Origin: Gemmatimonadota bacterium
GTDB taxonomy: Bacteria > Gemmatimonadota > Gemmatimonadetes > Longimicrobiales > Gaopeijiaceae
Direction of reading: 5' to 3'
NCBI GenBank assembly: GCA_041390125.1
Contig: JAWKQN010000009.1
Coordinates: 124,001-188,000, forward strand
Length of the DNA: 64,000 nt
How positions within the stretch are numbered: the stretch's first letter is position 1; every line of letters starts with the position of its first letter. Made by a program: the position numbers and the translations under genes. Shown here piece after piece: positions 59,321 through 64,000 of this stretch. Below the pieces are notes generated by a model. That model was not told the origin of the DNA, searched no databases, and worked only from the letters and a program-made list of their open reading frames with translations.

Positions 59321-60187
59321 ATGCAGAGGCGGATAGGGTGCGCAAGCGGGGTCGCGCTGGCGGCGGGCGCGCTGCTGGTGGGGCAGGCGGGCCCGGCCGT
59401 CGCGCAGGCCCCGGACGGAGAGCCGGATGCCTACGCGCATGCCGGCGCGCTGGCGCTCAACGCTGTCGTCGGCGGAGTGATCTCCGGCGTATCCCGCGAG
59501 CTGCGCGGCGGCTCGTTCCGGGAAGCCTTCACGCTCGGCGCGCTCGGCGGCGGTCTTTCCTACGGGGGAAAGTGGGTGGCCACCCGCCGGTTCGACGGAG
59601 CGGGCCTGTCCGGCCGGCAGATCGCGGCGGTCGGGCATTCGTTCACCCGCAACGCCGGGGCAGGGGAGTCCGCCTTCGCGCGCCTCACCTTCCCCCTGTG
59701 GTTCGCCCGGCTGGAGTGGGACCGCACGCGAGGTCGGCTGCGTCCCGGGGTCCAGTGGTCCGAGGTCGCGGCACTCACGTGGGCGGTGGCCAGTGACGAT
59801 CTCGAGCTGGATGCGGGCACATCGCTGTCTACGGGCGCCATGGTGTTCGATGCGCCGCGGCGAAGGGTGATCCGCAACGGCCGGGACGTCAACGGTTTCG
59901 AGCTGGAGGGAGTCACGGTGATCGCGGGCATCCGAGCGAGCCCCTACGAGGATGTATTGGCGCACGAGGTGGCGCACGTCCTCCAAGGCGACCTGCTGCA
60001 GAGCGCGATCGGCGATCCCTTGGAGACCTGGCTCCTGGAGCAAGTCGGGGCGGAAGGGCTCCGTCGCCTCGGGCCTCTCGGTCTCATCGCAAACACCGGG
60101 TGGAGTACGCTCAACGCCGTGCTGTGGGACGCACCGGGAAGCGGCCCCTTCGAGAAGGAGGCGAGGCTGCTGGCGGGGAGACGATGA
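59321..60187 (+). CDS. Hypothetical secreted protein with HEVAH motif
   Basis: A 288-aa protein of no family I know. It starts with a signal peptide (ASGVALAAGALLVGQAGPAVAQ), then a glycine-rich hydrophobic segment (about 45-85). Later it has a polar beta-like region, and a motif HEVAH at 215-219 inside DVLAHEVAHVLQGDLL. HExxH is the zinc site of metallopeptidases, although no clear third ligand was identified. ATG at 59321 is in frame with a plausible signal; the longer frame starts inside the terminator hairpin region. Stop overlaps the next gene. Confidence 0.7.
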   Translation: MQRRIGCASGVALAAGALLVGQAGPAVAQAPDGEPDAYAHAGALALNAVVGGVISGVSRELRGGSFREAFTLGALGGGLSYGGKWVATRRFDGAGLSGRQIAAVGHSFTRNAGAGESAFARLTFPLWFARLEWDRTRGRLRPGVQWSEVAALTWAVASDDLELDAGTSLSTGAMVFDAPRRRVIRNGRDVNGFELEGVTVIAGIRASPYEDVLAHEVAHVLQGDLLQSAIGDPLETWLLEQVGAEGLRRLGPLGLIANTGWSTLNAVLWDAPGSGPFEKEARLLAGRR

Positions 60188-60951
60188 TCCGTGCCGGGTG
60201 GATCATCCGGGCGAAGGCTGGCGGGGTGGTGGTCTGTGTGCTCGGTTCGTCTGGGTGCGACGTCACCTTCGAAGAAGTGTCCGCCCTCCGGCCCGCGCTG
60301 GCGGCGGTATTCCTCACGTACACCGATTCGCTGGGAACGGAAAGCTCCGAGCTCGCCGGAATCTTCCGATCTGCGATGGACGTCGACGGCGCCGTCGTTG
60401 AGGTGGACGATCCGGCGTTCACCGTAGGGGCCTACAGGATCCCCCTGCGACCGCGTGTGGACGCCGAGATCGGGACGTACGAAGGCTCGATCCCGATCGG
60501 TCCCGGACCTTTGGAGGCGCAAATGGGCCTGCGGGTCCGCGGGCCCTCGCTCCCGGACGGTGCGCAGGCGCCGGAAGGAGAGCTCCCGTCGCTCCACTGG
60601 CGGAGCGCGCAGGACCTGATCCAGGATTCCACGGGAGCGCTCCGGGTGGAGTGGGAGTCGGGTGGCGGCCCAGCGAACGACTCCACGGACGCCGGGAGCT
60701 GGCTCCTCACCGTCGAACCGAGCGACCCCGGTCCGCCCGGAGCGCCGCGTCGTCGTCTCGTCATGCAGGGGCAGGGCCCGCCGCCGCGCCCCCTCGACAT
60801 CGGAGCGGCCTTCGTGCCCGGTGCCGGTCCCTGGAGGGTCCGCCTGGAGATCACCGAGACCCGCAGGGATCTCCGCGACGCGTGGGAGTTCCGGGGGACG
60901 ACCCGCTCGCAGCTGATCTGGATCGCGCAGCCGGCTTCCGCCGCTCCCTGA
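60184..60951 (+). CDS. Hypothetical exported protein or lipoprotein
   Basis: A 255-aa protein of unknown family, co-translated with the HEVAH gene (ATGA overlap). The N-terminus is hydrophobic (GGVVVCVLGSSGC); Cys25 could be a lipidation site, but the preceding residues are a poor lipobox. The rest is proline- and glycine-rich and probably beta-structured, with no catalytic motif seen. It may be a partner or substrate of its neighbour. Codon use is normal. Confidence 0.65.
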   Translation: MIRAGWIIRAKAGGVVVCVLGSSGCDVTFEEVSALRPALAAVFLTYTDSLGTESSELAGIFRSAMDVDGAVVEVDDPAFTVGAYRIPLRPRVDAEIGTYEGSIPIGPGPLEAQMGLRVRGPSLPDGAQAPEGELPSLHWRSAQDLIQDSTGALRVEWESGGGPANDSTDAGSWLLTVEPSDPGPPGAPRRRLVMQGQGPPPRPLDIGAAFVPGAGPWRVRLEITETRRDLRDAWEFRGTTRSQLIWIAQPASAAP

Positions 60952-61126
60952 GCGTGATCGCGACGTCAAGGACGCGGCCGTGGTTCCGGTCGTGGCGTGT
61001 CGTCCGCGCCGCTCTCTCGCCTCGGCGGAGCACCCTTGGCGGCGAAGGGACGGGCGGGGTTCGCTGTGCTGGGAGGGGAGCGCGGTGCCCGGAAGAGCGG
61101 GTCGAAGCGGACGGGTCCGAACGGTA

Positions 61127-61154
61127 GCTTTACATAATATACATTATGCGACAT
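61127..61154 (-). other. dif: Chromosome dimer resolution site (dif)
   Basis: The plus-strand core CATAATATACATTATGCG (61133-61150) is identical over 18 bases to the reverse complement of the E. coli dif site; over the full 28 bases about 21 match. Read on the minus strand it has the XerC arm ending CGCATAA, the six-base centre TGTATA and the XerD arm TTATGTAAA. The TTATGTAAA half is also shared with Bacillus dif. It is an AT-rich island in a GC-rich region. A XerC/D-type recombinase gene lies at 29279-30190. Confidence 0.88.
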
Positions 61155-61188
61155 TGAAGGAGCGGGCATTCCAGGGCGATCATGCGCG

Positions 61189-62055
61189 ATGAACGACGCC
61201 CTGAACGAACCCCGCCATGACGCCGGGGACCCCGCGAACGACGCCCGGGCGAACGACGAGGATCACGCGACGACCGACGCGCGGGTTCCCGCGACGACCG
61301 ACGCGCCGGCGGGATCAGAGGAGGACCGCGCTCCGGCGGACGACCCACGGGTGGCTCCGCTCGCGTTCGAGGCCTACGAGGCGCTGGCGGACGCGTATGC
61401 GTCCCGCATCGACACGAAGCCGCACAACGCCTACTACGAGCGACCCGCGACGCTCTCGTTGCTTCCACCGGTCCGTGGCGCGCGGGTCCTCGACGCCGGT
61501 TGTGGCCCGGGCGTCTACAGCGAGTGGCTGATCGCACGTGGCGCGGAGGTCGTTGCCGTCGACGCCAGCCCCCGCATGGTCGAGTTGGCCCGAGACCGGC
61601 TGGGGCCTGCGGTCGACCTCCGCGTGGCCGACCTGGGACGGCCCCTGCCGTTCTTGGCAGACCGGTCGTTCGACCTGGTGCTGTGTCCACTCGTCCTGGA
61701 GTACGTCGAGGACTGGCGGGTGCCGTTCGGCGAGTTCCACCGGCTGCTACGGCCGGGTGGCCACCTCGTGTTCTCGGTCACCCATCCCTTCTTCGACTCC
61801 GTCTACTTCGAGTCGGACGACTATTTCCGGGTCGAGCACGTGGCGAGCGTCTGGACCGGATTCGGCCCCCGCATCCGGATGCCCAGCATCCGGCGTTCCC
61901 TGGAGGAGACGCTCACCCCGCTGCTGGACGCGGGCTTCGTGCTGGAGCGGATCGTGGAGCCGCGTCCCACGGAGGAGTTCGCGCGTGCGGATCCGCGGCA
62001 CTACGAGGAGCTGTCGCGCAGACCCTGCTTCCTCTGCGTGCGGGCCCGACGCTGA
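61189..62055 (+). CDS. Class I SAM-dependent methyltransferase with acidic N-terminal tail
   Basis: A 288-aa methyltransferase. Residues 1-55 are a low-complexity tail rich in Asp, Ala, Glu, Asn and Thr. The core begins at about 58 (LAFEAYEALADAYASRID) and has motif I VLDAGCGPGVYSEWL (about 100-114), then VDASPRMVEL and LCPLVLEYVEDW. The ATG has no strong ribosome site; a GTG at 61351 would give a protein without the tail. It begins 35 bases from the dif site. Substrate unknown. Confidence 0.82.
   Translation: MNDALNEPRHDAGDPANDARANDEDHATTDARVPATTDAPAGSEEDRAPADDPRVAPLAFEAYEALADAYASRIDTKPHNAYYERPATLSLLPPVRGARVLDAGCGPGVYSEWLIARGAEVVAVDASPRMVELARDRLGPAVDLRVADLGRPLPFLADRSFDLVLCPLVLEYVEDWRVPFGEFHRLLRPGGHLVFSVTHPFFDSVYFESDDYFRVEHVASVWTGFGPRIRMPSIRRSLEETLTPLLDAGFVLERIVEPRPTEEFARADPRHYEELSRRPCFLCVRARR
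61266..61306 (+). repeat. 17-base direct repeat in methyltransferase N-terminal tail
   Basis: The sequence CGCGACGACCGACGCGC occurs at 61266-61282 and again at 61290-61306, in the same reading frame (24-base period). It encodes two ATTDA units in the low-complexity tail. It is probably a small slippage duplication. Confidence 0.75.
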
Positions 62056-62079
62056 CTGCTGCGTCCGGATCCCGGCGGG

Positions 62080-62766
62080 TCAGCTGCGCGCCCGCACCTC
62101 GGCCAGCCGCATCTCCACCATCGGGCGCTGCAGGTCGCCTTCCTCGAGGTCGTCGAGCACGCGCTGGTAGAGCGCGGCTGCACCCGAATTGTCGCCTTCC
62201 TGGGCCAGCAACCGGGCGGCGTCCAACCGGGCCTCCGTGGCCTGGAACGGCAGGTCCGCGGCATCCGCCACGCGGCGGTACACCCGGATGGCGTCGTCCA
62301 TGCGTCCGGCGTTCTCGTAGGCGGCACCGAGCAGCATCCCACCCTGCAGGTTGACCGGATCGTCCAGGTCGCTGACGGTCGGCTCCAGCACGACGATGGC
62401 CTGCGCCGGATCGCCCGAGTCCAGATGGAGCTGACCGAGCAGCAGACGGGCCTCGGCCGCGGACGGGGTTCCGCCGAAGCGCTCCAGGAAGGTGTTCAGC
62501 TCTCCACGGGCGGCGTCGCGGTCGCCCATGCCGATGGTGGCCTGGATGCGCTCGAGCTCCCCCACGGCCTGGAGGTCCACGCCCTGCTGGAAGGACCGCC
62601 AATACCACAGGCCCCCGATGAGCACCACCAGCACCACGCCGGCGATGGTCAGGAGCTGACGGTTCTTCTGCGCCCAGTCGGAGGCTTGGACCACGCCGCT
62701 GATGAAGGCGTCGTCCGGATTGTCTTCGACCCGTTGCGGGGTCGCGGCTGTGGGGCGCTTGGCCAT
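62080..62766 (-). CDS. YfgM-like tetratricopeptide membrane protein
   Basis: A 228-aa protein with one transmembrane helix (about 37-57: LLTIAGVVLVVLIGGLWYW) and a periplasmic part with TPR-like helical repeats (SAAEARLLLGQLHLDSGDPAQAIVVLE, GGMLLGAAYENAGRMDDAIRVYRRVAD, in pieces). This is the YfgM/DUF2133-type layout, in which members assist at the Sec translocon. It stands convergent to the methyltransferase gene with only 24 bases between. A likely promoter is at 62809-62836. Confidence 0.75.
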   Translation of the reverse strand: MAKRPTAATPQRVEDNPDDAFISGVVQASDWAQKNRQLLTIAGVVLVVLIGGLWYWRSFQQGVDLQAVGELERIQATIGMGDRDAARGELNTFLERFGGTPSAAEARLLLGQLHLDSGDPAQAIVVLEPTVSDLDDPVNLQGGMLLGAAYENAGRMDDAIRVYRRVADAADLPFQATEARLDAARLLAQEGDNSGAAALYQRVLDDLEEGDLQRPMVEMRLAEVRARS

Positions 62767-62808
62767 CGGAGCGATCGGTCTCGAAAAGGGTCGGAGGACA
62801 GACCGTCT

Positions 62809-62836
62809 AAGCTAAGGGGCGCCCGTCCAGGGTCAA
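62809..62836 (-). promoter_or_regulatory. Predicted promoter of the YfgM-like gene
   Basis: On the minus strand TTGACC (62831-62836) and TAGCTT (62809-62814) are 16 bases apart. The transcript would begin near 62802, with a leader of about 36 bases. The -35 equals that of the DUF177 promoter. Confidence 0.45.
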
Positions 62837-62905
62837 TCCAAGCGCCCGCATCCACGCGAACCGGCCCTGCCTCGAGGACGCGGGAGCGCCGCGCTTCCGG
62901 ACCCC

Positions 62906-64000
62906 CTACCCCGCCGCCGGACCCCGCCGCAGCGCCGGGTGCAGCGCGAGGAGCGTCCCCAGCAGCAGGACGGGCGCGCAGAGCTGGCCGGCTCGCACGG
63001 GCCCGTACAGGTCGCCCAACCACCCGGGCACCATGAGCGCCACGGAGGCCACGGACCAGGCCAGCCCCATCACGATGCCCGCTCCGACGGCGGCGCCGGT
63101 CGGCAGGAGCTCCTGCGCCATGACCACGATGGGTGGCAGCAGCGCCATGTTGAGGAACCCGGCCGCCAGGATGGCCACCACGCCGCCGGGGCTCCCCGGG
63201 GGCAGCGTGAGCGCCAGGAAGTGCGCGGGCGCGCCCAGCAGCGTCAGGATGACCATCAGACGGCCCCGGTCCATGCGGTCCGTCAGCACCCCCGAGGTCA
63301 GCGTGCCCAGGGCCTGCGCGCCCAGATAGAGCGTGAGGGCGAGCGCGCGGGCGTTCTGCGAGCCCCCCGCCTGATCGACGATGATCGGCTCCAGCGTGAG
63401 GAACGTGCGCTGCACGAACGCCGACAGCGCGCTGATGCCGAACAGGAGGCCCAGGGGGCCCTTGAGCGTGCGGATCACCTCGAGCGGCATGGGCGGCCGG
63501 GGCGCCCGCCCATCCGCCGCACCGCCCGGGACCAGCGGCCAGAGCGCCAGGCACAGCACCAGGCCCGGGATCATCGCCAGCCACAGCCCGCCCAGCCCGA
63601 AGGCGGCGACCGTGGTCACGGCCAGGAACGGGCCCACGGCATACCCGGCCGCGCCTCCGAACGAGAAGATGGACAGGCGCACGCCGCTGCCCCGCCCGTC
63701 CGCGACCCGGGTGGCGAGGGAGGCGCCCGGGGGGTGGAACGCGGCCGCGCCCAGACCACCGACCAGGAGAAGGGCCACCAGCAGCGGATAGCTGGGCGCC
63801 AGCCCGATCAGGGAGAGGAAGACGGCCGAAAGCGCCGGGCCCAGCAGGACGAACGGCTTGCGCCCGACCCGATCGGCCAGGTACCCCAGGAAGGGCTGGG
63901 GAAACGAGGTGGCCAGGGAGAGCAGCATCGCCAGGCTGGCGGCCCGCGCGATGGACAGGCCGTGCTTGTCCATCAGGTCCGGGAGCAGCGGGGCCAGGAA
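62906..64000 (-). CDS. MFS transporter, fosmidomycin-resistance (Fsr)-like, 5' end missing
   Basis: The reading frame is open to the window edge, so the first codons are outside. The visible 364 codons encode about eleven transmembrane helices. Features are the MFS loop motif GYLADRVGRKPFVLLGP and GGLGAAAFHPPGASLATRVADGRGS (in pieces), a motif of Fsr-type efflux proteins. Such transporters export small drugs; the substrate here is unknown. An ATG at 63973 exists, but nine upstream in-frame codons (FLAPLLPDL) continue the first helix, so the real start lies beyond the window. Confidence 0.82.
   Translation of the reverse strand, partial: FLAPLLPDLMDKHGLSIARAASLAMLLSLATSFPQPFLGYLADRVGRKPFVLLGPALSAVFLSLIGLAPSYPLLVALLLVGGLGAAAFHPPGASLATRVADGRGSGVRLSIFSFGGAAGYAVGPFLAVTTVAAFGLGGLWLAMIPGLVLCLALWPLVPGGAADGRAPRPPMPLEVIRTLKGPLGLLFGISALSAFVQRTFLTLEPIIVDQAGGSQNARALALTLYLGAQALGTLTSGVLTDRMDRGRLMVILTLLGAPAHFLALTLPPGSPGGVVAILAAGFLNMALLPPIVVMAQELLPTGAAVGAGIVMGLAWSVASVALMVPGWLGDLYGPVRAGQLCAPVLLLGTLLALHPALRRGPAAG

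Noticed and set aside
61127..61154. Reading the AT-rich palindrome as a repressor operator or a plain -10 promoter element
   Set aside because: A generic operator would not explain identity to 18 central bases of E. coli dif, including the asymmetric arms. A promoter overlap remains possible but is secondary.

Overview
The window is a very GC-rich, gene-dense stretch of a bacterial chromosome. It starts inside nuoA and ends inside an MFS transporter gene. Kdo synthesis and Lpt genes show a diderm with lipopolysaccharide. Together with sigma-54, a 14-subunit complex I, several secreted S9/S41 peptidases, UPF0182 and the high GC, this fits Gemmatimonadota best. That assignment is my inference from gene content and protein flavour; no database was searched.

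Layout. 1-14283: the nuo operon (end of nuoA, then nuoB to nuoN), the proton-pumping NADH:quinone oxidoreductase. 14365-18463: a phosphomannomutase/phosphoglucomutase and a large UPF0182 membrane protein. 18616-22024: sucC, sucD, a degenerate EIIA-CBS protein and ndk. 22099-28547: a DUF177-rpmF-plsX-fabH-fabD-fabG-acpP-fabF-ispF run for ribosome assembly, fatty acid synthesis and isoprenoids. 28653-30190: a DedA protein and a XerC/XerD-type recombinase. 30293-34914: an S41 protease (minus), glutamine-dependent NAD synthetase (plus) and a zinc-ribbon membrane protein (minus). 35060-37288: a DPP-IV-like peptidase. 37527-47279: kdsB-pyrG-kdsA-kdsC-kdsD-lptC-lptA-lptB-rpoN, making and exporting the Kdo/LPS core. 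47288-56797: an apparently co-transcribed surface-glycan and lipid cluster (GtrB-like transferase, WecB, GT4, YfhO-like GT-C, flippase-like protein, polyprenol-P-mannose synthase, zinc-ribbon protein, PlsC-like acyltransferase, methyltransferase). 56925-60951: a second S9 peptidase and two unrecognised secreted proteins. 61127-61154: a chromosome dimer resolution (dif) site. 61189-64000: a methyltransferase, then minus-strand YfgM-like and Fsr-like MFS genes.

Within blocks, genes overlap by ATGA/GTGA or lie within a few bases of each other, so translational coupling is the rule. Starts were often moved downstream from the longest reading frame on the basis of these overlaps and Shine-Dalgarno matches. 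Three promoters of the form TTGnnn-N17/18-TACCTT stand before sucC, DUF177 and kdsB. Strong hairpins lie after nuoN, between convergent genes and after the second S9 peptidase gene.

The two most interesting points are the dif site, whose central 18 bases are identical to E. coli dif, and the three-part glycosylation set (polyprenol-phosphate sugar transferase, flippase-like protein, YfhO GT-C) attached to the LPS export operon. dif lies where gene direction changes from mainly plus to minus, which suggests the window spans or touches the replication terminus. No gene-free stretch longer than about 240 bases exists, and no rRNA, tRNA, CRISPR array or insertion sequence was seen.
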